DNA from: Yarrowia lipolytica
Lineage: Eukaryota; Ascomycota; Dipodascomycetes; Dipodascales
Length of the DNA: 64,000 bases
Direction: 5' to 3'
Assembly: GCF_001761485.1 (NCBI RefSeq)
Contig: NC_090774.1
Coordinates: 1,984,001-2,048,000, forward strand
Below, piece by piece: positions 7,653 through 17,937 of this stretch. Position 1 is the first letter of the stretch. The number at the start of each line of letters is the position of its first letter. The notes below the pieces were generated by a model. The model did not search any database. It was not told the origin of the DNA and saw only the letters and a list, made by a program, of their open reading frames with translations. A program made the translations under genes and the position numbers.

Positions 7653-10481
7653 ATGAATACATCTGCAGAAGGAGCAGAGCAGGGCAGGCAAGATCCCCAC
7701 TGGACGTCGAGGACGAGGATCTTTGGCATGGAGGACGGGTCCGAGTTCTGGAGTGGGTCAACCCTCACGCCCACCAAACATATTGACAAGGTGGTCTTTG
7801 GAAGCAACGCGGTCTGGCGCGCGTACGCAAAGAGCCATGGAAAGGTTCTCTTGGTTGATCTGAGCTCCGGACGCCAGGATGGCCGGGAGTTCCAACATTG
7901 TGTGAGCTTTGTTGCAAAGGACGAAGACGGCGACAATGTCTACCTCGCGTTTGGATACATGCGAAACAAGACGATTGAGGACTTCATGTGGCTGTTTGAT
8001 ATGATCAAGGTCCAGTCCAAACACCACTCGGTGCCTCTTCCCAAGACCATCTACTCCAGCGAGATGAAGGAGTGCTACGAGACCATCGACCGAGCATTCC
8101 CCAACAGTAACATGCGGTTGTGGCTTCGAGAGATCAATCGGGACTTTGTAGCGCAGTGCCAGCATCTGGTGGTGCGTGACTCTGATCGAGTGCTTCACGA
8201 CAAGGTGGATCCTTCCAGTTTGACCAAGGACGAAAACATATGGCTTGAAATGATGTCCGACTGGTCGGAGATTCTGGAATCAGACAGCAAGAACCATTTC
8301 AAGGAACAATGGGACGAGTTCCGCGCCACTTACAAGAAAAGCCACCCCGAAGTTGTTTCGTATCTCAGAAACCAATGGATCAAGCCGCACAAGCGCATCT
8401 TGACGGGCTTGTGGACAAACAATGAAGAGGGACATGTGTTTGATCAGAATGCATACATGGAGGGTGCTGCAAAGTTTTTGGAGAGAGCCGCGGGCTGTCA
8501 TGGCCTGGAAGACCGTCTGGTAGCTATTCAGACTGCCTACAGAGAAAATCAGCTTACTGAGGGCAGCTCTGGAAAGCGACCAAGCGATGAGGATGAGTAT
8601 CAGGAGGATGTTGATGATGCAACAAGTAGAATTATGAGCATTCTTCGTGGAGGAGAGAACGAGGAGAAGTCCGGAATCTCTGAGGACTCTGAGGAAGTGG
8701 AAGTAGTGGAGGATGGTGAGGAAGTGGACGAGGGTGAGAAGCAGGAGGTTTCTGAAAAGGATACATCGGTAGAGGAGGAGGATTCTGAAGTGAAAGAGGA
8801 GGAAGAGCATGAGGAGGCAGAAATGGAGGTATCTGAGGTGGGTTCTGAAGAGGAGGACTCTGAAGAAGACTCTGCAGATGCCTACGAAGAGGAGAGGACT
8901 GACGAGTCGGGCGAGAGTGATGTTGAAGACACAAAGAAATCTGCAACTCGGGCTGTGAAAACTGTGAACCACCCGACTACTCCTCGAAAAGCTACTGTAC
9001 AAGCAGGCGCTCCAACCTTGATAGGTCACCTCCCCCTCGCACTGGTTTCTCCTACAGCCACGACTTTGATGCCTCCCAGGATGACACCACTTGGAGAGGT
9101 ATTCCTTCACGTTCCGGGAATTGGCTATTTGCCTGAATGGCGTGCTCTAGAGTTACAGAAAGAATTTGAAGAAGCTAAGAGAAAGCAGAATGCGGAGAGA
9201 GAGGAAGATGTGGTGATGTTGGATGTCCATGACTTGGAAAAGGAAAAAGAGGAGGAAGAGGAGGATGAGGAGGATGAGGAGGAAGAGGAGGATGAGGAGG
9301 AAGAGGAGGAAGAGGAGGAAGAGGAAGAGGAAGAAAACTCTGGCTTTGATCCTGATTCTGGTAAACCCTTGTCAGAGAGTGAAAGGAAGCGAATAAAGGC
9401 GGTCAGAAGAAATTTGCGTCTGGAAGGATCCGGTACGGAACTTGAAAGGTTGCTAAATTCTAACAAGCGTTCAAGAAGTGGGAGATCACGTCCATCTCTG
9501 GATGGAACCAGGAAGAGCATTACTGAGATCCCAAATGAAGGGAAAGGCGGTGTTGCATCCGATACTTTTGTTGCAGATGTCGACGGGTCGTCAGCCAGCA
9601 AACGATCGAGAAGAGGTCAGCAGCGAGCGTCTTCTACGGTTGCTACGCTAAAGACGCCCAAACCCAAGAACAAGACTCAAGAAAAGAGTGCTGAGTCGGA
9701 GCAGCCTGTAAAGCGGGGACCAGGAAGGCCACGAAAACACCCTCTCGGTAAGGAGCCTAAGGCGGCTGTAATAAAGCGGGGACCACGAGGGCCGTATAAA
9801 AAACGTGTCCTGTCCGCAGCTACGGTTTATGATTCTGATTCCGGGGATGCTGCCGAGCCGAAGACGTCTGGAATGAAAAGCTCTGACACTCCTACGAAAT
9901 CCAGAGGTCGAACGCGAGCTGCACGACGTTCAACGATGGTTTCTGAGGATGAGGAAGAGAAGGACAGGGAGAAGAAAGATTCAGTGAGAGATTCTCCTGC
10001 AGATACAGTGAGCTCTTCTTCTGAGGACGAGCCTGTGGTGGCAGTTCCAAAGAAGAGTCCAAGGAGTATCAGCGTCAACCCCACCACCAAGCCTACCGCG
10101 AAGAAGACTACTGCAGCAGCCTCTAATTCCAAGTCATCTCCCACCCAGACTAGAATGCAGATCGGGCGTCAAAGGGAAACTACAGGAGTTAACAGAAACC
10201 CCCACCCCGCAGTTTCCAAGACGGTGACCCCACGGTTAGTGCAAAATCGAACCGGATACAAAACCAGCCAGCCCCATCCAGGACTAGAAAACTCGCAGAT
10301 CGATGGGCGTCAAAGGAGAACTCCTACAGGAGTTTCAACAGAAAACCCCCCCACCGCAGTTTCCAAGACGGGTGACTCCACGGAGTTGCTAGTGCAAAAT
10401 CGACACCGAAAACAAACCAGCCCAGTCCTCCCATCCAGACTAGAAACTCGCAGATCGATGGCGTCAAAAGGAGAACTCTAA
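7653..10481 (+). CDS. MULE transposase-derived protein with acidic region and AT-hooks
   Basis: First ATG at 7653; the frame runs 942 codons. Residues about 45-285 match a Mutator-like (MULE) transposase core: VVFGSNAVWRAYAKSHGKVLLVD holds the first catalytic Asp (D69), YLAFGYMRNKTIEDFMWLFD is the central strand-helix, KTIYSSEMKECYETIDRAFP matches the stretch that normally reads TDRE...AI..VFP, and the block W..F...Y...P..V.YL.NQWI.PHK.....WTN precedes the final Glu (E270). The second catalytic Asp is Ser at about 136, and the family LC.wH motif reads LWLREIN, so Cys and His are gone. The N-terminal zinc finger of active MULEs is absent and I see no terminal inverted repeats. Residues about 325-430 and 530-562 are almost all Glu/Asp/Ser; KRGPGRPRKHP (about 687) is an AT-hook and KRGPRGPYKKR (about 708) a related basic motif. 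A domesticated nuclear DNA-binding protein is the best inference. Confidence 0.75.
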   Translation: MNTSAEGAEQGRQDPHWTSRTRIFGMEDGSEFWSGSTLTPTKHIDKVVFGSNAVWRAYAKSHGKVLLVDLSSGRQDGREFQHCVSFVAKDEDGDNVYLAFGYMRNKTIEDFMWLFDMIKVQSKHHSVPLPKTIYSSEMKECYETIDRAFPNSNMRLWLREINRDFVAQCQHLVVRDSDRVLHDKVDPSSLTKDENIWLEMMSDWSEILESDSKNHFKEQWDEFRATYKKSHPEVVSYLRNQWIKPHKRILTGLWTNNEEGHVFDQNAYMEGAAKFLERAAGCHGLEDRLVAIQTAYRENQLTEGSSGKRPSDEDEYQEDVDDATSRIMSILRGGENEEKSGISEDSEEVEVVEDGEEVDEGEKQEVSEKDTSVEEEDSEVKEEEEHEEAEMEVSEVGSEEEDSEEDSADAYEEERTDESGESDVEDTKKSATRAVKTVNHPTTPRKATVQAGAPTLIGHLPLALVSPTATTLMPPRMTPLGEVFLHVPGIGYLPEWRALELQKEFEEAKRKQNAEREEDVVMLDVHDLEKEKEEEEEDEEDEEEEEDEEEEEEEEEEEEEENSGFDPDSGKPLSESERKRIKAVRRNLRLEGSGTELERLLNSNKRSRSGRSRPSLDGTRKSITEIPNEGKGGVASDTFVADVDGSSASKRSRRGQQRASSTVATLKTPKPKNKTQEKSAESEQPVKRGPGRPRKHPLGKEPKAAVIKRGPRGPYKKRVLSAATVYDSDSGDAAEPKTSGMKSSDTPTKSRGRTRAARRSTMVSEDEEEKDREKKDSVRDSPADTVSSSSEDEPVVAVPKKSPRSISVNPTTKPTAKKTTAAASNSKSSPTQTRMQIGRQRETTGVNRNPHPAVSKTVTPRLVQNRTGYKTSQPHPGLENSQIDGRQRRTPTGVSTENPPTAVSKTGDSTELLVQNRHRKQTSPVLPSRLETRRSMASKGEL
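9240..9336 (+). repeat. GAG/GAT/GAA purine-rich tract encoding poly-Glu/Asp
   Basis: About 97 nearly all-purine bases built of GAG, GAA and GAT codons, within the MULE-derived gene. The tract encodes an uninterrupted Glu/Asp run and is prone to length change by slippage. Confidence 0.85.
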
Positions 10482-10580
10482 GGAGTTTCAAAAGAAACCC
10501 CCCACCGCAGTTTCCAAGACGGGGACTCCACGAGGTTGCTAGTGCAAAGTCGACACCGATACAAACCAGCCAGCCCACAT
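10147..10580 (+). repeat. Tandem repeat of about 140 bp, three diverged copies
   Basis: Copies begin at 10147, 10280 and 10437, each opening with AGACTAGAA-like sequence, then GCAGATCG, GGCGTCAAA, CCACCGCAGTTTCCAAGACG, GCTAGTGCAAA and CCAGCCCA. They differ mainly by one- or two-base length changes, many in runs of A, C or G. Read in one consistent frame, a unit encodes Ser/Thr/Lys-rich sequence of the type TAVSKTGTPRVASAKSTP. The length changes move this frame in and out, which ends the upstream open frame at 10481. Confidence 0.85.
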
Positions 10581-10621
10581 CAAACTCGACCTCAGGCACT
10601 TCGAGTTCCAAGCAGAATCGG

Positions 10622-11041
10622 TTGTCTTTTGCTTCCAAGTCGACTCCAGGGCCCAAGAGGACCCCAGAGAATGCACCTTCGAATTCGACTCCAAAGTCGT
10701 CTTCGCAGACTTCTTCGAAGACAGTCACTGAGTCACCTACTCAGAAGACTACACCAAGGCCAGCTTCCAAGGCGACGTCCAAGGCGACGTCCAAGGCGAC
10801 GTCCAACGGCACTCCGAAGTCAGTCTCCTCCAAGACGACCCCCAAATCAACCCCGTCAGATTCCATGTCTCGGAAACGACCGACTGAGGAGGCTGGATCT
10901 GGGTCTGGCCGGAAGGGCAAGAAGCAGCGCAAGTCTGATGTCACTCAGAACGGAGTGTCCAAGGCCGATACACCCACCAAGAGAAAAACCAGCCAGTCTC
11001 GTCCTTCGCTGGGTCAGAGAATCCTGGGATTCTTCAAATAG
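10622..11041 (+). CDS. Probable C-terminal part of the MULE-derived protein
   Basis: An open frame in a different phase from the upstream gene runs through the last repeat copy from about 10379 to the stop at 11041; it has no ATG near its start (10622 is a TTG). It encodes Ser/Thr/Pro/Lys-rich sequence with three TSKA units (ASKATSKATSKATS), nuclear-localisation-like SRKRPTEE and GRKGKKQRK, and a hydrophobic end GQRILGFFK. Composition and codons continue the upstream protein naturally, so I take it as the same gene after frame changes in the repeats. An independent gene is unlikely without an ATG, and no GTGAGT/CTAAC intron that would join the frames is visible. Confidence 0.6.
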   Translation: MSFASKSTPGPKRTPENAPSNSTPKSSSQTSSKTVTESPTQKTTPRPASKATSKATSKATSNGTPKSVSSKTTPKSTPSDSMSRKRPTEEAGSGSGRKGKKQRKSDVTQNGVSKADTPTKRKTSQSRPSLGQRILGFFK

Positions 11042-12018
11042 CCACCCATTGTACGATATCATACTAATATTATTTGTAAATTATGTTCTTACTACCAGTA
11101 GTGCCACACTCAAACATTCAACGTAGCCAGTTACTAATCCACCAAATCACCTTGTACATGTGAATACACACATCTTTACTTGCTACTTGCTGACACTACT
11201 TTTACTGCAAGGACCCGCTTTGACATTGCTTACTGTGGTAGCTCTACTGTAGAACGTAGAAAGTACAGTACATACCCCTAGAGGAGAGTCACGTGACCCA
11301 AGATCTGGTGCCGTTTCCTTGACGTCACGTGTCATTTCATCCCATCGCTTTGGATCCACCGGCGGCTTATCTGGTATCCAAACTCAATGGAAGTTCCGCG
11401 GTCAATTGGGTTGCCATTTGGGTCCCCCTCCCATGCAGTTTTCTGTGCCTTGGGGGCGCTAGGTCTGTGGCTCTGTTGGAAGGGGCAGGTGTAGGAGGCG
11501 ATTCACGTGACACAAGGGTGTGCCTTGCGGGGCTCTGTTCGTTTTTTCGGCTTAATATTCAGCCGATCCCGCAATCTCCACAGCTCTCAGATTAGCCAAC
11601 CACGCCGTTACAGATAAGCCTGAGCAGAGATAGCGCCATAATGAAGCTAAAAGTCTAGTTGTAGTATTGGGAGAGTTATAGCGACAAGTTGTTATTAGAG
11701 AACGTCGATATGGAGGAGGGAAGCTTCAAGCGGCCACGAGAGGACGGTTATCACGTGACTTCTTGCTCCAAGTACATCCGTTGAGGAGCTGTTGTCGTGT
11801 ACTTGTAGGGGGGGACGGTGTCGGGGTCCATGCAAGTTTTTTTCATGCCTGCAAAAAGATTTTTTTGTTTTTGGCCAAAAAAAAAAAATTGGACAGCTTC
11901 GCAGCTGCAGGTGAGTTTATTTTTATTCCAACGGCTACATTTTTTTCCAGTCGCTTTTTTCTCTCCCTCTCGAACACCAGTTCCACACCACCACACCACA
12001 CATCACACACCACACACC
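11042..12018. other. Intergenic region upstream of XPT1
   Basis: No convincing gene. Contains four CACGTG sites (separate entry). Poly-T and poly-A runs at 11860-11890 and a T-rich tract before XPT1 are typical of a core promoter. The frame upstream of XPT1 is open to 11818, but that stretch is low-complexity and not conserved in the family. Confidence 0.55.
11288..11758. promoter_or_regulatory. Cluster of CACGTG E-boxes with a CRE
   Basis: Palindromic TCACGTGA occurs at 11289-11296, 11503-11510 and 11751-11758. A CRE, TGACGTCA at 11320-11327, overlaps another CACGTG at 11326-11331. CACGTG is the core of Cbf1/Pho4-type bHLH sites, and TGACGTCA of bZIP CREB/ATF-type sites. XPT1 is the nearest downstream gene. 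Confidence 0.5.
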
Positions 12019-12654
12019 ATGAGCGACGTCCAGGTCCCCACCGACAAGAAGTACATCTCGTACAACAACGTGCACAAGCTGTGCCAGGAGGCAGCCGAGA
12101 AGATCAAGGAGTTCAAGCCCGATCTGATGATTGCCATCGGTGGAGGAGGATTCATCCCCGCCCGAATCCTGCGAACCCACATTCGAGTGCCCGGCTCAAA
12201 GAACATCCCCATCCAGGCCATTGGTCTGTCTCTGTACGAGGAGCTTGGCACCGGCCAGCTCGAGGAGCAGATTGGAGTCGAGGTGGTCCGAACCCAGTGG
12301 CTCGACTTCTCCACTCTGGAGAAGCACTCCGGAGACCTGATCGGCAAGAACATTCTCATTGTCGACGAGGTGGACGACACCCGAACCACCCTGCACTACG
12401 CCGTCTCCGAGCTGGAGAAGGATATTGCTGCCCAGGCCAAGAAGCTGGGCCGAGAGGACGAGAAGACCACTCTCCACGTTTTCGTTCTGCACAACAAGGA
12501 CAAGCCCAAGAAGGCTGAGCTCCCCAAGGACATGATGGACTCTGGCCGATACATTGCTGCCCGAACCACCCCCGATGAGTGGATCGCCTACCCTTGGGAG
12601 GCTCGGGATATCGAGGAGCACACCAAGTTCGCCAAGCTGCAGAACAACGATTAG
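12019..12654 (+). CDS. XPT1: Xanthine phosphoribosyltransferase
   Basis: A 211-aa type I phosphoribosyltransferase that would salvage xanthine with PRPP to XMP. YISYNNVHKLCQ at the N-terminus and the PRPP-binding loop ILIVDEVDDTRTTLHYA (acidic pair D119-D120) are diagnostic. Stretches such as SKNIPIQAIGLSLYEELG, FVLHNKDKPKKA, SGRYIAARTTPDEW and the end DIEEHTKFAK fit yeast Xpt1 better than Hpt1, whose C-terminus is longer and different. I choose ATG 12019 because it matches the family start and follows CACACACC context. Upstream in-frame codons back to 11818 are not conserved. Some hypoxanthine or guanine activity cannot be excluded. Confidence 0.9.
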   Translation: MSDVQVPTDKKYISYNNVHKLCQEAAEKIKEFKPDLMIAIGGGGFIPARILRTHIRVPGSKNIPIQAIGLSLYEELGTGQLEEQIGVEVVRTQWLDFSTLEKHSGDLIGKNILIVDEVDDTRTTLHYAVSELEKDIAAQAKKLGREDEKTTLHVFVLHNKDKPKKAELPKDMMDSGRYIAARTTPDEWIAYPWEARDIEEHTKFAKLQNND

Positions 12655-13192
12655 ATGTAATATAGTATTTAACAGGGCTGGAGTAGAGCCACAGCCAAGC
12701 CAAGCAAACAAAACGACTTGAGCGTAGCGAGAGTCCAATAGATTGTCACACACAGCAGAAACCACCTTTTTCTTCATCTCAGTGGACAAGCTGTTGCAGT
12801 GAAAAAAGTCCTGAGGGTCTCTTTTCCACACTAGCGTCATGAACGACAAAAAACTGTGCTAAACCATTAACTGCCAAGGGGAACAGTTCCAGCGCTACCT
12901 CTGCAGTAGCTAGTGAAGTCCACAGAGGCTAAAGTAGTGCTGATCCGAGTGCTAGCAGTAGATGGAGCTGATGTGAGATAATTTACTGTCCCAAGTACGA
13001 ATAATCTGCGACGGACTGAGATTACTCCTTGTTATGCCCTTTGTACTGACCAGCTGAAAGATCAATTGAGCTATCCTACAACATCTACAAGTCCAGGGTA
13101 CACATTAACATCAATTCAATATCAACAATCTAACACCGTGTCTCTTGACACTCTATAAATATGTTATGGGACAGCTCTCTTGGGCTGCTTCA
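12655..13192. other. Convergent intergenic region between XPT1 and the ABCA gene
   Basis: 3' regions of two convergent genes. AT-rich sequence TAATATAGTATTTAAC follows XPT1. I see no gene, tRNA or repeat. Confidence 0.5.
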
Positions 13193-16100
13193 TTATTCAT
13201 CCTCGCCAACAAAGTCCTTTCGCACAATGTCCAAGAACACCTCTTCAAGAGACGTAGGACTTACCGAGTAATACTCAATGCCCAGTCGCTCCTTGTTCTT
13301 CTCCAACATGGCGAAGATGGTCGACATTTTGTTCTCGTGTCCGGCAGTCTTGCATGGAACAGCCAGCTTGATCTGCCCGTGGTACATCTTCTCCTCCATC
13401 TGGGACTGAGGGAACACCTCTCTAGTCCACTCAGCAATATTCCACATCTGCTCATCAGATGTGTAGGGCGCGTTGGAACACACCAAGTGCACGTGGAACA
13501 GGTTTCCGTATTGATTACGGAGCTCTGCCGCAGACCCAATCGCCAAAAACCTCTTGGCAAGAATACCTGCTCGGTTGGCAAGCGCATCGGCCTCCTCCAT
13601 TGAATGGGTAGTCAACACAATACTTCGTCCATGGGCTACAGATGACAGAGTACGCCACATGATTCGCTTGGCAAAGGCATCCATTCCAGAAGACGGCTCA
13701 TCCAGCAGCAGCACCTGAGGGTCGGCCATGAGAGCGACTGCCAAGGACAACTTTCGCTTGTTTCCTCCGGAAAGAGCGTTGGCAGTAGTCTTTCGGAACC
13801 GATCCAGACCGGTGGCTCCAATAATATGCTCCACATTGTGGTCACGGTCCTCCTTGCTGAGCCCTCGCAACATGGCGTAAAACTGCAGAGTTTCAGTCAC
13901 CGACAGCTTGTCCATAGCGTCAAACTGGGGACAGACGCCGAGATGTTGACGGGCCTGGGCTCGGTTGGAAGAGACAGGAATACCGGTTACGTGGATGCCG
14001 CCAGACGACGGGTTCTCCTCACCTCGAATCATGTTGAAGGTGGTGGTCTTACCCGCTCCGTTGGGACCCAGAAGGGCAAAGCACTCGTTTGGCTGAACTC
14101 CATAAGTGACATCGTCAACGACTCGGTTGCCTCCGTACTTTTTAGACACGTGTGACAACCTGAGACCTTGGTTCCATGACTCGGGATTCGAATCCACGTG
14201 CTCGGCCTCCTTTTGGACGTCAGAGGGAGTCGGCGATTTGGTTTCTTCATCCTGATCTCTGTGTTTGCCTCTGAAAACGAACCGGAAACGTCCAGAGTCC
14301 CACCAGACTAGAATACCGTAGAACACAGCGGCTTGCACAAGGAGATACAAAATAGGACCTCCATAGGCGAGAATGTCACCCATGTAAGAAATCTCGGAGT
14401 TGTCTGAACGACACAAGACACCAAACAGATTCATGGCCACGAAAAACGCTCGCACAAGCTGGCAAGTGGGCGAGAAGATGGAGATGGTGAAATGGATGGC
14501 CCTGACAGTACTGTCCACCTTCCAGGGATCCTCATACATGAGTGTGGACATGTATCCAATCATGTAGATGAGGAAGTAGATGGCATTATAGCCCGCAGTG
14601 ATGGCAAAAGCTGCCAGCTGAGACTTGACCATGAGAGACACGACAAAGGAAAATAGAGAAGCCGCCAATGCGTACAGCATGAACACAACAAACAAGTATC
14701 CTGCTCCCATAACGTACTCCGAAGAGCCACCGATGATTCCGGTACAAGCTGCACCTGTCAGCATGAGAGGAACCCAGTCAAAGATCGCATAGGCAGTCCA
14801 AAGGGGAACCACCCTTAGTCCATTGGAATAATGCATAGCACGCACACGCGAAAGACGCTCAAAAGTAGGGTACAGGGCTGCAAAAGCGGGCACAACACTC
14901 ATTGTGAGACCAAAGTAGACAATGAATTGGAGAGTATCGCCGGTGGAAGAAGACCAGGGAATTTGGAAGGGGGAGAAGTCAGCATAGATTTTGTAGTCAC
15001 CATTCTGGCGGACATTTGTCAACAGATTCATCATCATAACAGAAAAGTAAGTACCATGGCCAGTGTTGGTCAGATATGCAGCAATGGGGGCAGAAGAGTC
15101 TAGGTACACTCCTCCGGGATAGACCTGGGTGTAGTTGGCGTTCAGATAAGCCTCAAAAGAACTCTGGGTGTCGGTGTAGTGAGTTCCGTTGTTCATTTTG
15201 GCCATGATCATGCTCTGTATCGTCGAGTTGCCCATTCCTCGGAGCATACCTCCAATGAACGTTCTGACTCCCTGAGTAGAGTCCATCAGGACACTCTGGG
15301 GGCCAACAGGCATGTCTAGTGGATCAACACCCAGTCGGTAGGTGTTGTAGACCTGTCGTCTGAATCGCGAGTCTCCCTCGCAGGACGATCCCTTGAAAGA
15401 TCTCAAAAACTGAGAGGTGGCTCCAGCAACAATGATGGGCAGAATGAACATGACAATATGAGCCAGGGGGTTTCGCTTGAGAATGATGAGCCGCTTGACC
15501 AGCATGGACCATGTCTGATGCAACAAGCCGGTAGAAGAGCCCTTCTTGAGACCACCCTCACCCATTTCGGTGATCTCGGCATGCTCAATGTGGTCTCGTT
15601 CCGCCACTCGGAGGAAGACGTCCTCAAGCTGGGGTCCAGCTACTCGGTACTCCACACCCTTGTCTTCCAGGTCTTCAATTTGTTCAGCAACCTGTGCAGC
15701 ACTTTCCAATTCAACAATCTCCTCTCTACCCGATCCTGGATGAGAGATGAAGATTCGATAGCCGCCTCCAAGCTGCTCCTTGAGCTGAACAGTGGTTCCG
15801 TACACCTGCAGAGTTCCCTTGGACATGATGGCAATGTTGTCTCCGAGAATGTCCGCCTCGTCCAGGAAATGCGTCGTGAGAAGCATCGTGTGAGAACCTC
15901 TGCTTGAAGTAATAATCTCCCAGATTTTTCGTCGGGAAAGGGGATCAAGTCCAGAAGACACCTCATCGATAGCACATACGTTGGTTCCTCCAGCAAATGC
16001 AATGGCAAGCTGCAACTTACGCTTCTGGCCTCCAGACATGGTTCCTGCTCGGTCATGGCGCTTCCTGCTTAGATCACACTTGTCAATCAAGAACTCGATA

Positions 16101-17937
16101 GCTGCAGGAATTTCCTTCTTGGGAACACCCTTGAGCTGTGTCCAAATCCGAAGATGCTCCTCACAGGTCAAAGTGTCCCAGATAACGTTCTTCTGGGGGC
16201 AGATTCCAACTCTGGAGCCTGGAGAAAAGGTGATGGTACCGCTGGAAGGCTTTTGAATGTTGGAGATCATCTCCAGAGTGGTGGTCTTTCCGGAACCGTT
16301 TGCTCCTAGAAGGCACACAATTTGTCCGTTATGAACAGGCAGGTTGAGATGGTCCACGGCTGTAACAGTGTTTTTGACCCGGCCAGTCCATCGAGATCGG
16401 ATTTTGTACGTCTTGGTCACATCCTCAAGCAGAACTCTGTCCTTTTGAGATTCGTCAATGTTGATCTTGGAATGAACTCCATGCATGAACCGCTCAACGA
16501 TCATGGCAAGGAACAGGTAAAAGAAGATGGAGAAGATGGCGCCGAAGAAAATCACAATCACCTTGATGTTGGAGTCAGGCGCGTTTTCCACCATGTTGGT
16601 TCCGATGTCTTCCTTCTTCCATCGACCTGTAGTTTGGATGAAGTAAGGGTAGTTCATGGGTGGAAACAGAAACGACAGAACGTAGACAGCAGCGTCTCTA
16701 AACCGTCCTTCGTTGTTTGGGACTCGAGTCTGAACGGTACTCATGATAGCCAAGAAACAAGACAGACCAGAGGCTACAATACCGGCCAGCTGGGCGTAAG
16801 AGAAGAACATGGAGAGAAACATAGCCCAGGTGATCATTGACATACCCGAGAAAATGTGGTAAAAGATGTAAATGGCCACATTTGTGGGTTTCATCAGCAC
16901 AAGATTCAAAGTAAGAGCTATACTGATCCATCCAGGAAGGTAGACAATGCTGAACGAGATCAGATAGGCCAGATGACGGGTGAACTGCTTCACCCCCATA
17001 GCTGTAAGCAAACCAGAAATACCATACTCTCGTTCCTGAGCTGCCATACCGGCCAGATGGTAAATGACACCAATCATGCCGAGAAACAGGGCAGGAGCTA
17101 ACCAATCAATCACAATCTGAAGGAATTTGGAAATCACATTTTGTTCATGTTGGGTCTGAGACTCGTCAGTGTACGCGAGAGTGTAGGGGACAGTAGTTTC
17201 TCCTGTGATTGCCTTATCCATTTGCCACTGCAGAGGAAGGATGAAGATATCTGGATCAGACTTGTGGCCTCCAATGTCAGTCAAAATCAATCCAGAGTTT
17301 CCTCGGATGGTGTAGTTATAAATCTTCTGCTCCTCATCGATATGGTTCCACTGGACTCCTCCGTAGCAGGCGGAATCACCTCGCAGGTTCTGACTGCACA
17401 CCTGGAACATGTCGTTTTCGTGTTCCAACTCAAGGATCTGGGAGCTGGGGATCCCCTCCAGAGCCGTGTTCATGATCCGACGCATCTCATCGGTGACACC
17501 CAAGGGATCACGTGAGTAATAGATGATTTTTCGCTCGCTTACCACATCTCGCAGTTGACGAACTGGAGTGGGATCCGACACACCGTAGTTGGCGTATGGC
17601 GAATAGAACGCTTTCGAATATGACTGTGTTAGAGACAAGGAATGTGGCATCACCATGGATAATGTCGTGGCCATCATTATGAATTGGATGTGCACTCGCC
17701 CTCCGAGACCATACTCACCATGAAAACAATGAACGCCACAGGCAGCAGCGACGACCGAAAGAAGGTCCACCACCACGATCTCTTGAACACCAGCATGTGT
17801 TTTCGCACCAAGGCGACCGTCTGGCCAAACATAGTCATTTGCAGATCCACATCCTCCACGGACGTCTCGCTGACGTTGAACGACTTGGATTCCGGGCTGG
17901 ATTGCACCGCCAGAATCGCGGCATCTTTTTCCGACAT
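13193..17937 (-). CDS. ABCA-subfamily full-size ABC transporter, two exons
   Basis: Minus strand; exon 1 17719-17937 (73 codons) and exon 2 13193-17623, total about 1549 aa. Donor GTGAGTATGG, acceptor CTAACACAG; the join is in phase and lies just after the first membrane segment (WWWTFFRSSLLPVAFIVFM). Layout is TMD1-NBD1-TMD2-NBD2 with the long loop after the first helix that marks ABCA proteins. NBD1: Walker A GANGSGKTTT (about 511), signature MSGGQKRKLQLA, Walker B VCAIDEVSSGLDP. NBD2: Walker A GPNGAGKTTT (about 1257), signature LSGGNKRKLSLA, Walker B VLLLDEPSSGMDA. Both sites look catalytically complete. ABCA members move or flip lipids in animals; this substrate is unknown. As far as I recall, S. 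cerevisiae has no ABCA transporter. Reading on without splicing meets no stop at the intron and gives a false longer N-terminus. Confidence 0.9.

Noticed and set aside
11910-11950. Short 5'-leader intron of XPT1 (GTGAGT ... TTTCCAG)
   Set aside because: The donor is good but there is no CTAAC before the AG and the interval is only about 40 nt, so it does not fit the species pattern.
11818-12018. 67-codon N-terminal extension of XPT1
   Set aside because: Encoded by poly-T/poly-A and CAC repeats, not conserved in the family; ATG 12019 matches the known start.
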